Positions 48,867 through 58,911 of a DNA stretch of 64,000 nt are shown one piece after another. The notes under the pieces are model-generated. The model searched no databases. It saw only the letters and a program-made list of their open reading frames with translations, and was not told where the DNA came from. The number at the start of each line of letters is the position of its first letter. Position 1 is the first letter of the stretch. The translations under genes were made by a program, and so were the position numbers. The DNA comes from Bosea sp. BIWAKO-01. Its GTDB lineage: Bacteria; Pseudomonadota; Alphaproteobacteria; Rhizobiales; Beijerinckiaceae. The stretch lies in contig NZ_BCQA01000001.1 of the NCBI RefSeq assembly GCF_001748145.1, forward strand, positions 5,978,501 through 6,042,500. Reading direction: 5' to 3'.

Positions 48867-51800
48867 CTAGAGCGTGAAGTTGCCGGCGGTCAGGGTGTGA
48901 CTGCCCTTCAGGTTGATCTGGAAGTCGGCATCGCCGTCGCCGTCGACATTGCCCTTGACCACGGTGTAGTCGCCGTCGGCCCGGGTCTCGTGGGAGACCA
49001 CCAGCTGGGCGGTGGCGGTGAAGGCCGGGCCGCTGGTCAAGGTGAAGCTCTGGTTGCCGGCAAGCGCGCCATTGGCGTCGATGCCGGAGAGGTCGAGCTT
49101 ATCGCCAGGCTGGAAGTCGAGGATGGTGTCGCCATCCGCCGCTTCCTTGCTCAGGAAGCGGAAGGTGTCGTTGCCCGCCCCGCCCTCCATCACGTTCACC
49201 GCGGCACTGGCCGTGATCGTGTCGTTGCCTGCGCCGGTCGCGACGTTCTCGATGCTCCAGAGCGTGTCGGTGCCGCTGTCCGTGCTGACCGCGCTGCCGC
49301 GTCCGAGCAGGCCAGTGCCGAGATCGACCGTCAGGTTCGCCAGGATCGCCGAGAGATCGAGCGTGTCGATGCCCGAGCCGCCGTCGCTGTCATCGCCGAA
49401 ATAGACGTCGTTGCCGTCACCGATCGAGCCCACGATCACGTCATTGCCCGCACCCGCCACCACGGTGTCGTCGCCGGCTCCGGCCGTGATCCGGTCGTCG
49501 CCCGTGCCACCGAAGATCCGGTCGTTGCCGGCTTCGCCCTCGATCAGGTCGTTGCCGGCCCCGCCGAGCAGCACGTCGTCGCCGGCCCCGCCGAAGACCA
49601 CGTCACGGCCCTCCCCGGCATCGACGAAGTCGTTGCCGTCTCCCGCCGAGATCGTGTCGTCGCCGCCCGCACCGATCAGGACATCGTCGCCGCCCTGGCC
49701 GATCAGGTTGTCGGCACCCGCCGCCCCGATCAGGACGTCGCCCAGCCCCGTCCCGACATGCGTCCCGGGGTTGGTGCCCGGACCCGGAGCCGGCGTGCCC
49801 GTGCCGGCCCCGTCATCATCACCGTCGTCGCAGCCGCAATCGTCGTCGCCATCATCATCACCGCCACCGGTGCCGGCGCCGTCATCATCATCATCGTCGC
49901 CATCTCCGGCGCCGTCATCACCGTCGCCGTCGTCATCATCGTCGTCCTCATCCGCGCCGCCGGTGGACCCGCCAGCAGACGCTGGCCCGGTCTCATTCAT
50001 TTCATCCTGGGCACGCATGCCAACCAGATGGTCGGAGCCGCCGCCCGTGTTGAGCACGACGTGGTGGGCCGATTCGAGAGCCGTCACGTCGACCGTGTCG
50101 TCACCTGTGCCGGAGTTCACCGTAATGGTGTTAAAGCGCAGATCCGAGGGGGTCAGGTTGCCGATCACGAGGACACTGTCGTTGCCGCCGCCGGTATTGA
50201 TCGAAATTTCTTCGATCTGGTCCAGCTCGGCCACGACCGAGGCCGTACCCGTGCCGTTGCGGGTGATCACGATATCCGTGTTGGCATTGAGATCGCTGGC
50301 GAGATTGCCTGCGACTTTCAGCCACTCGAACCTGGAATAGATCGAGAAGACCTCGTCCGAATTGTCGCCGGTGATGCTGAAGGCATCGCCGACCGTTCCG
50401 TTGGCTCCGCCATTGACGACATCGCGGCCATCGCCGACCCGCCAGACGATGGCATCGTCACCGGCGCCGGCATTGATCGTATCGTTGCCCCCAAGGCCGA
50501 AGATCAGGTCATTGCCCGCCGAGCCGGTGATCGTCGTCCCCGCCACCGTTCCCAGCTGGGTGGTGTAGACCGTCGCGCCGAACTGAACCTTTTCGACCGT
50601 CGTCAGCGTGTCGCGGCCGTCGGCATCGCTCGTAATCGTCTGCACGCCTGCATTCGTCGTGGTGAGCGTATGGTCGAGCACCGATCCGGTGAATACGGCC
50701 GTGTCCGTGCCGCCGCCGCCGGTCAGGGCGTTGTTGCCGGCATTGCCGGTGAGGACGTTGTCGCCGGCATTGCCAGTCGCGTTGACATTCGCGGCTCCAG
50801 TCAGCGTGACGTTCTCGACATTGGCGTAGAGTGCCAGGTCGAGATTGACCGAGCCGGTCACCGTATCGATGCCGCCGGCGGCGCCCGCAGCCTCGATGAC
50901 CTGGTCCCGCTGAGCGGCCGTGGCGCCTGCGACATCGTCGATGACATAGGTGTCGTCGCCGGCGCCGCCGGTCATGACATCGCCCGTAGCGTTGGGATTG
51001 GCGCCGCCATCGAGCAGATCGTTGCCGTCGCCGCCATTCAGCGTGTCGAGACCGGCTCCGCCGCTGAGCACGTCGTTGCCCAGACCGCCGGTCAGCGCGT
51101 CGTTACCGGCGCCGCCGCTGAGCGCGTTGGCGAGGGCGTCACCGGTGATGTTGTCGTTGCCGCTCCCACCGATGAAGTTCTCGATATTGGCGATCGTGTC
51201 CGAGTTGGCGGTGGTGGTCCCCGAACCCGTAACGACCGCGGGGGTTGCGCCGTTCAACGTCACGGTCAATGCCGCGCCTGCCGCCGAATAGTCCGCGGTG
51301 TCGCTCCCGGTGCCACCATCGAGAACGTCCCGGACGGGGACGGTGTCGGTACCGGCGACGAGCGTATCGTTATCGGCGCCGCCGTTCAGCGTATCGGCGC
51401 CGGCTCCGCCATTGAGGACGTCGTCGCCTCCCAGGCCGTTGAGCGTGTCGTTGCCCGCCAGACCGTTGATCAGGTTTGGATCGGCGGTGCCGTTCAATGT
51501 CTCGTTCCCACCGGTTCCCACCCGGGCAACGATCTGGGAGGTCACCGACTCGGCAAGCCCGTCACCATCGATATAGCTGACGATCACCCGGTAGTAGTTG
51601 GCGTCGGTGATGGCGCGGGTGGCAGTCGCCGTCGGCAGCCCGGCATTGGTCCAAGGTCCTGTTCCCGTTGCCGAGGTCTGCCATTGGTAGCGGATGGTGT
51701 TGGCAATGCCGTTGGCATCGACGATTCCAGCGGTGCTGGCGGTCAGGACATTCGTGCCGGTGCTGGTGATCGTCGGTGCGCCGCTTGCTCGTGCAAGCGA

Positions 51801-54800
51801 CACATCCGTGAACGTTCCCGTCGGAATACCGTTGGCATCATAGTTCGTGAACCGCGCGACCTCGATATTCACGAGCGTGTCGGTGCCTTCGTCGTCGATC
51901 AACGGGATCTTGATGCCATCTGCCCCGAGGACCGGCGCCACGACAGTATCGACCACTGTCACAGTTCCGTTGGCATTGCGCGTGATGGTGAAGTCGGCGC
52001 GGCTGCCGTGGAAGACCGCCACGTCGGTGTCGGTTGCCAGGGCGCCGTCGGAAATGATCTCGCGCACCGCTTCGAGCTGGCCCGGATTGATCTTTCCGGT
52101 CCGCATCAGGTCGGCGATCGATTTTCCGTCCCAATTAGCATTCCCGGTTCCCGAGATGAGGCTGGTCAGGCCATCGACCGTGAACAGCTGGGCGCTCGCC
52201 GGGTCCTTGGTGGCATGCACGGAGATCCGGACATTGAGCCAGCGGTCGCCGTCGATCAGATCGTTGCCGGCATTCCCGGTGATGGTATCGCTGCCGGCGC
52301 CGCCGAGCAGGATATCGCCACCATTGCCGGGGTCGAAGACCGTGGTGTCGGGAGCGAGATCGCGGAAATGCGAGCCAGGGACCGCCATGGCCGCGACGGT
52401 CGCGGCCGATTGGCCGATGACCGCACCCGGCGCCAGCTTGACGAAGTCCTCAAGCCCGCGGATCAGGTCGACGTTCTGAGACAGAAGCTTGCTGTCCGTC
52501 GCCGGCCCGTTGACAGGGCCAGTTCCTGCACCGACAGCGCCGACCGGAAAGCTGGTCCCGATCAAGGTATCGTTGTGCTTCCAGCCCGAGGCACCTTCGA
52601 CCGAGTCGTTGCGGTCCCGCAATGTCAGCGCAAGCTGATTGGCGAAGCGCGAGATGCCGAGATCGATGACGCCGTCGGTTTCGTCTCCCTTCTGAATGGA
52701 CCAGTCGAAGCCCAGCATGCCGTTATTGCGCTGGATGCCGGCGCCCTGGACCATGATGTCGTCGCCGGACTCGCCGTCATAATCCGTGTCGTTGCCCTGC
52801 CCGTTGAGGATGTCATGACCGATGATCGGCGAGTTGAAGAACAGTTCTGAATTTTCACCCGACAGACCGTCGAAGCCTTCGCCACCCTCGATCCAGTCAT
52901 CGCCTTCGTTGCCCATCAGTCCATCGGGCGCGGAACCGCCGAGAACGAAGTCGTTGCCTGGGCCGGCGAACACCTCCTTCGCGTCCGTGGCGCCCATGAT
53001 GAAATCGTTCCCCTCCCCGCCGAACATCAGGGTGAGGCCCGCATCGCTGACAATCACGTCGTCACCGGCTTCGCCGCGCAGGAAGTTGTCCCCGAACGGA
53101 TCCTCGATGATGTCGTCGCCGTCGCCGCCGAACACCTGGTCGGATTCCATGCCGGCATTCAGATAGTCGTCGCCGCCGTCGCCCCAGAGGGTGTCGATGC
53201 CCTTGTCACCATACAGCCTGTCATTGCCTTCGGTGCCGCCGAGAACGACGTGCTCGCCGCCGGAGAACTGCAGGATTCCGCCATCGAAGATTGGCTTACC
53301 ATCCGCATCGAGGACCGGATTGCCATTGGCATCCAGGCGGGCCGTCCCTTCGACCCGGTGAACCTTGGGATCGATGCCTTGCACGAAAGGATCGGAGTGC
53401 ACGGGATCGAGCAGGCTGCGATCGGCTGGGTCCGTCCCGTCGCGCGAGGCAACGCCGCTGTAGTTCTCCTGCCCCGCCAGCTTGTCGAGCTCCAGGATCA
53501 TGTCGGAAACCGCCATGAGGTTGCCCGGGAGATGCGTCGAATGGAGGTCGCCCAGGTCCGTATTGCGCATGACCAGGTCGGTGAACGTATTGGGCTCCAG
53601 CAGGTTGAGCAGGTTCATGCCCTGCGTGCGGCTGAGATAGTAGAACCGGTCGCCGTTCTGCAGGTGCTCGAGCTGATACTCGAACACGAAGTTGAAGGTC
53701 GAGCCGAGCTGGCCGCCGAACTCGTTGATCTCCTCGGCCAGACCGCCGATCCAGAGATCGACATGGTTCAGCCCGCCAAGGCTGTCGTCATGGGGACCGG
53801 CGCCGTCCGCCGCATAGATGCCGGTCGCATTCAGGAAGTCGAGGCGGTCGGCCGGCGCATGAATCGTATGCGCCAGGACCGGCGGCTGCATCGCTGCATT
53901 GGCAGGCACGTTCTGATCGGTGCCGAGCACGATGGCCATCGCGGCCGCACGTTTGCCCTCCGAGGTCGTCTCTGCGGCGATCAGGGGATGGGTGCCGTAG
54001 GCTGCGATGAAGTTGACCACCGATAGCGGGTGCTTGATGTGCTGGGTGAAGTCGGCCCAGCTGGTATAGGGCTTGAGATCGGCGGCGCCGGTCGTGGCGT
54101 AGATCTGCGCGCGCGCATCATTCAAGCTCGGGATGCCGGTGTCGCGTCCGCGGGCGAGGTTCAACGCGGGAAGATCCAGCGGCAGTCCGAGCAGGTTGTT
54201 CCGCAAGGCTTCGACGACGAACTCGTCGATTTCATTGCCGACCGAGCGAGACATGCCCCGGATGAGCGCACCGGTCGCCACCTCGTCACTGAATCCGACA
54301 TTGCCAAGGCTGTCCTGGAACACGCCGCCGGCCGTAAACTCCTGCGGATTGAGGAAGGCCTCGATCAGGCCGACCTGTTCGGGATCGTCGGCCTGCACGT
54401 TGTCGCTATTGACGAGCGAGAGATCATTGTTGAGCCGGTCCACGGTATCGACCAGCATCGAGTGGCCGAAGCGATAGACGGTGTGGGCGAACTCGGCGAC
54501 GATCGCCGGATCCAGATCGGCGGAGTTGGTGAAGACGAACGGATCGACATTCGGCTGAATGCGGCGCGCGAACTCCTCGAACACGAGATGCTGGTACTGC
54601 ATCTCGGTGACGAAGCGGGCTGCCTGGAACAGACGCTCGCCGTCCCAGTCCAATGCATCGATCGCCGCCGCCTTTGCCAGCGGGTCTGCCAGCGCATTGA
54701 TGGCATTAAGCTCGGCCTGACTGATCGCCGTCCGGGCGTTGTTGGGATCGGCGGCGAGCCATTCATTGACGATGGCCACGTCGCCGGAGGCGATGATCGT

Positions 54801-56894
54801 ATCCTTGTTCGCCTCGACGAGGCGATTGTGCTCGGAATGGAAGATCGTGTGAACCGCGGTCAGCCCGATGTTCTCGTTGCCGCGGCCGTCGCCGGTCACG
54901 AAATGAGAATTGAGCATCTCGTCGTCATATTGGGTGTTATGCCCTTGACCATCGTTTGGAAGGACAGTCCCGGCGGGATTAACGACCGAATTGCCATCAG
55001 GCTGCAACACGCCACCGATGCTGACCGGCACAGCGTCGTGCGCGATATCATTCAAGAAGGCGTGGCCCGTGCCGACGGTAGAGACGACAAATGACTGCCC
55101 TGGCAGCAAGGATGGAAGTCCCGGACCTGCTGGAGTCGGCAGGTGGTGCAGATCAAGTCCGCTCGCCGTGCCTTCCATCAAGAACTCGCCAGGCACTGTT
55201 GAAACCAGCGCGCCCGATGCATCGACGACTTTGACGGCCACGAATACCTGGGCGAAGCCGTTTGGCCCTGGAGTGAATTTTCCGTATGCATCGACGAGCA
55301 GCTTGGGCACGTCGAGCACATCGAGGTCATTCAGGAGCAGTCCAAGCTTCTCTTGTGCCTGGTGCTTGACTTCGGCCCAATTCGCAATGCCGCCATGGAC
55401 GCCGTTGAGCAGGTGGCCGGTGTTCACGGCATGCGAGTCCGCGATGCCGTCATTGCCGACCGAGTCCACGCTGAACTTGTACTCCCGCAGGAAAACCTGG
55501 TGCGAGGCGCTGGAGGTATAGGTCTGGTTCTGATCGACGAACGGCGTCGTCGTGTTCTGGGACTCGGTTCCGAGCGGATTCGGGTTGCCGGCGGCGTCGA
55601 ATGGCGTCACCCGCGACAGCGTCATGAAGCGCAATGCCGCCGGGAGATCGTCCGCGGTGCCGAGGATATGGTCCTTGCCGGCGATCAGCGGATCGTCGGC
55701 CTGCAGCGGAATGTAGATCGTGCCGTTGTTGCCTTTGGTGACGAGATCGAGGCCGTGATCGAAGAACTGCCCGAAGAACGTCATCCAGGCGCTGTTCGGC
55801 GGCGAGAGGCCGACGTCGGCCGAACGGTGCTCGATCAGGATCGAGCCATCGTTCGACAGTTCGAGACCGGCATCTGCGAGGAGATTGACCAGGTGCTGGC
55901 CAGCCGGGTCGGCCACGGCGCCGGAGAGCGCGACCGCATTTGCCGCCGCAGTGGTCGCCAGCCCCTGGGCGGTGGCCTCCGCAAGGACGACCGAGTTGAA
56001 TTCGGGAATGGTGACACCGTCGCTGACGGCGCTCTGCACGGCCGTCACGGTCGCCACAAAGGTCGTGAGGGCGTTCACCTGAGCCTGGGCGCTGGCAATG
56101 TCCGCGGCCGCGGCAGCCGAGCCGGGCGTCTGAAGCGCCGCCAGGACGCCGCTTGCTGCCGCAAGGGCGGCGGTCGCCGCCGCGACGGCGTCGCCTGCGG
56201 TGGTCAAGACGTCGACGACGCCATCGGCGGCCACGTCGGCGCGAAGCGCCGTCAGGCTGGCAAGCGCGCTGTTGATCTGCGTCTGTACAGTTCCCGCATT
56301 CGTCACCCCCTGTGCGTAAGCGGCCGCCGTTGCCACGGCGAAGGGAGCAGCCGCGGCCGCCGCATCACGCGCGGCCAGGATCAGATCGGCGGCAGCCGCC
56401 GCTACGGAAGACCCCGGCGTCAGCGAAATACCCCCAGCCGCCGCACTCCTTTCGAGCGCCGCGATCAGGGCAGACCTGTTGTTCAGGGTCTGATCGACGA
56501 TCAGGTTCGAGATGATGCGAGGGTCAGCATCCGCGATGCTGTGGACGTTCACGCCCGGTTGGTTGCTCGAGGAGGTGATGGTGGGGTCGTAATTGGTATT
56601 GGTGACGACCGGCGCTCCGGGGGGGCCGAGCGGCATGATGTCGCCATCGGCATCATTGATATAGGTCGGGGTCAGCAACCGCGGGAAGATTTCGTCCGCA
56701 GCGCCAGTCTGGCTCTGACCTGGAAGGAGATGGTTGTTACTGCCATCGACCGTTCTAAGGCCGATTGGCAGCAAAGATGCATCTTGACCGATAATATCGA
56801 CAAGATTTTCACCCGCAGCGTTACGCTCTGCAACCTTGATCTGCTCGAGTATCTTGTTCAGATCGCCAAGGTTTACAACGAAACTTGAAGACAT
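48867..56894 (-). CDS. Giant RTX haem peroxidase (animal peroxidase superfamily), type I secretion substrate
   Basis: Secreted protein of 2675 aa. N-terminal region (~1-150), an Ala-rich helical insert (~150-335), then a complete animal-type haem peroxidase domain (~350-1100). It has distal His380 in FGQFFDHGLD, catalytic Arg671 in GRGNEN, proximal His811 in YRFGHSML, and later RGRDTGIPSLNDAR and GDRFYYLSR. Then RTX blocks (~1220-1400, ~1800-1870 and others), an Ig-like module (~1690-1790), and an Asp-rich linker (~2311-2365) with a CGC pair. A final RTX block follows (~2375-2580), then a C-terminal secretion region ending in TAGNFTL. No signal peptide, as expected for type I export. Substrate unproven: halide, phenols, or Mn(II) as in MopA-like RTX peroxidases. 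SD-like GGGGG precedes ATG 56894. Confidence 0.93.
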   Translation of the reverse strand: MSSSFVVNLGDLNKILEQIKVAERNAAGENLVDIIGQDASLLPIGLRTVDGSNNHLLPGQSQTGAADEIFPRLLTPTYINDADGDIMPLGPPGAPVVTNTNYDPTITSSSNQPGVNVHSIADADPRIISNLIVDQTLNNRSALIAALERSAAAGGISLTPGSSVAAAAADLILAARDAAAAAAPFAVATAAAYAQGVTNAGTVQTQINSALASLTALRADVAADGVVDVLTTAGDAVAAATAALAAASGVLAALQTPGSAAAAADIASAQAQVNALTTFVATVTAVQSAVSDGVTIPEFNSVVLAEATAQGLATTAAANAVALSGAVADPAGQHLVNLLADAGLELSNDGSILIEHRSADVGLSPPNSAWMTFFGQFFDHGLDLVTKGNNGTIYIPLQADDPLIAGKDHILGTADDLPAALRFMTLSRVTPFDAAGNPNPLGTESQNTTTPFVDQNQTYTSSASHQVFLREYKFSVDSVGNDGIADSHAVNTGHLLNGVHGGIANWAEVKHQAQEKLGLLLNDLDVLDVPKLLVDAYGKFTPGPNGFAQVFVAVKVVDASGALVSTVPGEFLMEGTASGLDLHHLPTPAGPGLPSLLPGQSFVVSTVGTGHAFLNDIAHDAVPVSIGGVLQPDGNSVVNPAGTVLPNDGQGHNTQYDDEMLNSHFVTGDGRGNENIGLTAVHTIFHSEHNRLVEANKDTIIASGDVAIVNEWLAADPNNARTAISQAELNAINALADPLAKAAAIDALDWDGERLFQAARFVTEMQYQHLVFEEFARRIQPNVDPFVFTNSADLDPAIVAEFAHTVYRFGHSMLVDTVDRLNNDLSLVNSDNVQADDPEQVGLIEAFLNPQEFTAGGVFQDSLGNVGFSDEVATGALIRGMSRSVGNEIDEFVVEALRNNLLGLPLDLPALNLARGRDTGIPSLNDARAQIYATTGAADLKPYTSWADFTQHIKHPLSVVNFIAAYGTHPLIAAETTSEGKRAAAMAIVLGTDQNVPANAAMQPPVLAHTIHAPADRLDFLNATGIYAADGAGPHDDSLGGLNHVDLWIGGLAEEINEFGGQLGSTFNFVFEYQLEHLQNGDRFYYLSRTQGMNLLNLLEPNTFTDLVMRNTDLGDLHSTHLPGNLMAVSDMILELDKLAGQENYSGVASRDGTDPADRSLLDPVHSDPFVQGIDPKVHRVEGTARLDANGNPVLDADGKPIFDGGILQFSGGEHVVLGGTEGNDRLYGDKGIDTLWGDGGDDYLNAGMESDQVFGGDGDDIIEDPFGDNFLRGEAGDDVIVSDAGLTLMFGGEGNDFIMGATDAKEVFAGPGNDFVLGGSAPDGLMGNEGDDWIEGGEGFDGLSGENSELFFNSPIIGHDILNGQGNDTDYDGESGDDIMVQGAGIQRNNGMLGFDWSIQKGDETDGVIDLGISRFANQLALTLRDRNDSVEGASGWKHNDTLIGTSFPVGAVGAGTGPVNGPATDSKLLSQNVDLIRGLEDFVKLAPGAVIGQSAATVAAMAVPGSHFRDLAPDTTVFDPGNGGDILLGGAGSDTITGNAGNDLIDGDRWLNVRISVHATKDPASAQLFTVDGLTSLISGTGNANWDGKSIADLMRTGKINPGQLEAVREIISDGALATDTDVAVFHGSRADFTITRNANGTVTVVDTVVAPVLGADGIKIPLIDDEGTDTLVNIEVARFTNYDANGIPTGTFTDVSLARASGAPTITSTGTNVLTASTAGIVDANGIANTIRYQWQTSATGTGPWTNAGLPTATATRAITDANYYRVIVSYIDGDGLAESVTSQIVARVGTGGNETLNGTADPNLINGLAGNDTLNGLGGDDVLNGGAGADTLNGGADNDTLVAGTDTVPVRDVLDGGTGSDTADYSAAGAALTVTLNGATPAVVTGSGTTTANSDTIANIENFIGGSGNDNITGDALANALSGGAGNDALTGGLGNDVLSGGAGLDTLNGGDGNDLLDGGANPNATGDVMTGGAGDDTYVIDDVAGATAAQRDQVIEAAGAAGGIDTVTGSVNLDLALYANVENVTLTGAANVNATGNAGDNVLTGNAGNNALTGGGGTDTAVFTGSVLDHTLTTTNAGVQTITSDADGRDTLTTVEKVQFGATVYTTQLGTVAGTTITGSAGNDLIFGLGGNDTINAGAGDDAIVWRVGDGRDVVNGGANGTVGDAFSITGDNSDEVFSIYSRFEWLKVAGNLASDLNANTDIVITRNGTGTASVVAELDQIEEISINTGGGNDSVLVIGNLTPSDLRFNTITVNSGTGDDTVDVTALESAHHVVLNTGGGSDHLVGMRAQDEMNETGPASAGGSTGGADEDDDDDDGDGDDGAGDGDDDDDDGAGTGGGDDDGDDDCGCDDGDDDGAGTGTPAPGPGTNPGTHVGTGLGDVLIGAAGADNLIGQGGDDVLIGAGGDDTISAGDGNDFVDAGEGRDVVFGGAGDDVLLGGAGNDLIEGEAGNDRIFGGTGDDRITAGAGDDTVVAGAGNDVIVGSIGDGNDVYFGDDSDGGSGIDTLDLSAILANLTVDLGTGLLGRGSAVSTDSGTDTLWSIENVATGAGNDTITASAAVNVMEGGAGNDTFRFLSKEAADGDTILDFQPGDKLDLSGIDANGALAGNQSFTLTSGPAFTATAQLVVSHETRADGDYTVVKGNVDGDGDADFQINLKGSHTLTAGNFTL

Positions 56895-57357
56895 GACAAA
56901 CCCCCAGTTGAAGAGCGTAGATTTATATTAGGGGCAAATTAACTCTTCCATCGTATAGGCAGGTAGAGGACAAGGTCACCGCAATTTCGGGACCAATGTG
57001 TGCCTGTCTGGTGCCTCTGGTCCGTGGTCTAGCGGGACCGAGACCACCGACCTTGGTCTGTTGGACCGCACCCACTGAGTTCCCGGCATGGCGGCAGCAT
57101 TTGAAAATCTTGCCATGCGGAAGAGACGACCGAACGACACAGACTGAATAAGCTCACGGGGGCGGCCAGCGACCGGACAGGGCGAGAATCGGCACTGAAC
57201 TACCGTCGCGCAAAGACTCCTTCCCGCGATTCTATTCCTTCGATCTGGTTCGCAAGCTGGCGATAGCCCGCATCCGGCAGACCAAGGATCAGGCCGAACG
57301 TTGGCGCAGAACTCCGCTCCGAAATGGTAGCTCGCCCCTGCGCCTTGTGCTGCCGCC
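56895..57357. promoter_or_regulatory. Upstream region of the RTX peroxidase operon with two dyads
   Basis: 463 bp with no gene. The proximal 70 bp are AT-rich (promoter). GTGGTCT (57024-57030) and AGACCAC (57041-57047) are perfect 7-bp inverted repeats 10 nt apart. GCATGGC (57086-57092) and GCCATGC (57112-57118) are another pair 19 nt apart. They may be operators of the peroxidase operon or the 3' stem of the convergent/upstream Lrp transcript. Confidence 0.45.
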
Positions 57358-57831
57358 TCAGATCGGCAACACGGCGTCGGGCTTCACATCGGCCACCGAG
57401 GCGTAGGTATGGGTTTCCCTGACGCCGGGCAGAGGCAGGATCACCCGTTCCAGAAAGTCCTGGAACAGGGACATGTCGGCAATTCTCGCCTTCACGAGAT
57501 AGTCGAAGCCACCAATGACCATGTGGCATTCCAGAACTTCGGATGCCTGTGAGATCGCCTGGGCAAACCGCTCGAAGATATGCGGGGCCGTGTGGTCGAG
57601 GCGGACCTGGATGAAGACCACGGTGCCCCGACCGATCTTCTGCGGATCGAGGATCGCCCTGACGGCCCTGACATAGCCCTCCCGGAACAGGCGCTTGACG
57701 CGCTGGCTGGTCCCGGTCGGGGACAGGCCGACCCGGTTCGCCAGCTCGAGCGTGGTGCGGCGGCCGTCTTCCTGCAGCAGCCGGAGCAGGTTGCGGTCGA
57801 TCGCGTCGAGATCGGCGATTTCATATTTCAC
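57358..57831 (-). CDS. Lrp/AsnC family regulator
   Basis: Transcriptional regulator (157 aa). N-terminal HTH: LDAIDRNLLRLLQEDGR, then LANRVGLSPTGTSQRVKRL. The C-terminal RAM ligand domain has CHMVIGGFDYLVKARIADM, which usually binds amino acids. Divergent from an EamA transporter, which is a frequent partner as an amino-acid or metabolite exporter, so it probably controls that gene. A dyad 20 bp upstream of its start may be its autoregulatory site. Confidence 0.93.
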   Translation of the reverse strand: MKYEIADLDAIDRNLLRLLQEDGRRTTLELANRVGLSPTGTSQRVKRLFREGYVRAVRAILDPQKIGRGTVVFIQVRLDHTAPHIFERFAQAISQASEVLECHMVIGGFDYLVKARIADMSLFQDFLERVILPLPGVRETHTYASVADVKPDAVLPI

Positions 57832-57851
57832 GCCAAATGACCCAAGACAGA

Positions 57852-57873
57852 GTGAATCTCACGTCGCATTCAC
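57852..57873. promoter_or_regulatory. Dyad in the lrp/eamA divergent promoter
   Basis: GTGAAT (57852-57857) and ATTCAC (57868-57873) are inverted repeats 10 nt apart, 20 bp upstream of the Lrp-family start. Plausible Lrp-type operator. Confidence 0.45.
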
Positions 57874-57985
57874 GCAATGAGCATATTCAGCCGCACCTGT
57901 ACCGGCAATAGGCTGTGATTGTTGCAGTCCGGTTCTATCGGCGGCCCCATGCCCGCCGGACCGACCCACCGTCACGGAGGCCCGC

Positions 57986-58882
57986 TTGCGCAATGCGATG
58001 CTCGGAGACGGTGCCGGCGGCAAAGGGCTGGCAATCCTGGCGGGTGCGGCCTTCGTTGCGATCACCACTCTCCAGTTCGTCGCCGCGCGCTTCAGCCTGC
58101 GCGAGCATCTGACCGCGGCCGATATCGTGAGCCTGCGCTTTCTCGGCGCGGGTCTCGTCTTCCTGCCCGTGCTCTGGACGACCGGCACCGGCAAGCTGAG
58201 GGCGCTGGGCTGGCGGAGAGCCGCGCTGCTGGCGCTGTTGGCGGGGCTGCCCTACCCGCTCATCATCAATCAGGGGCTGACCCAGGCGCCGGCCGCCCAT
58301 GCCGCCGCGCTCTCTCCCGCCTCCATCGTCTTCTTCTCGTTCGTGCTGTCGCGCATCGCATTCAAGGAGACGGTGTCCGGCGCGCGCCTGATCGGCATCG
58401 GCATAATCATGGCCGGGCTCGCGCTCTTCGTTTTCCATGCTGGGCTCAGTGCCGGCGACACCTGGCGCGGCGATCTGCTCTTTGCCGGATCGGGCGTCAT
58501 GTTCTCCGCCTATGCGGTGCTGGCGCGGCTCTGGTCGGTCGATGCGGTGACGGCGACGATCGCCGTCGTCCTCGTCTCCTGCCTGCCGCTGCCTTTGCTG
58601 CACGCCCTGGCGCCCAGCGGGCTCGGGGCCGCCTCGCTTGCCGAAATCATCACGCAAGTCGTGGTCCAAGGCTTCCTGGCCGGCGCGGCTGCGATCGTTC
58701 TCTACACCTATGTGGTTCGCCAGCTCGGCCCGCAACCGGCCTCGCTGTTCATGCCCTGTATCCCGGTGACGACGGTTCTGACCGGCATGGTGGTGCTCGG
58801 GGAAATCCCGACACCGCCCCAGTTCGTCGCCATCGCCGTCATCACATGCGGAATGGTTTTTCCGATCCTGAGGAGAGCCTAG
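57986..58882 (+). CDS. EamA/DMT-family exporter
   Basis: Integral membrane transporter (298 aa) with ten predicted hydrophobic helices and the two EamA halves typical of metabolite exporters (e.g. amino-acid exporters). First half includes DIVSLRFLGAG and AAALSPASIVFF; second half ends VLGEIPTPPQFVAIAVITCG. TTG start at 57986 is chosen because GGAGG lies 5 nt upstream; ATG 57998 is too far from it. Divergent from the Lrp regulator, so it likely exports an amino acid or analogue sensed by that regulator (inference). Confidence 0.9.
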   Translation: MRNAMLGDGAGGKGLAILAGAAFVAITTLQFVAARFSLREHLTAADIVSLRFLGAGLVFLPVLWTTGTGKLRALGWRRAALLALLAGLPYPLIINQGLTQAPAAHAAALSPASIVFFSFVLSRIAFKETVSGARLIGIGIIMAGLALFVFHAGLSAGDTWRGDLLFAGSGVMFSAYAVLARLWSVDAVTATIAVVLVSCLPLPLLHALAPSGLGAASLAEIITQVVVQGFLAGAAAIVLYTYVVRQLGPQPASLFMPCIPVTTVLTGMVVLGEIPTPPQFVAIAVITCGMVFPILRRA

Positions 58883-58911
58883 ACCGGGGCCGGCGCAAGT
58901 GCGTGCGGCGC

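Noticed and set aside
48897..52850. 1317-codon open frame on the plus strand, antisense to the RTX peroxidase
   Set aside because: It is the complement of Asp/Gly RTX repeats, which yields long Val/Ile/Ala runs; no SD or fold. The minus strand has all peroxidase and RTX motifs.
57200..57529. Minus-strand open frame of 109 codons overlapping the Lrp gene
   Set aside because: Out of frame with the clear Lrp/AsnC gene and lacking any motif.
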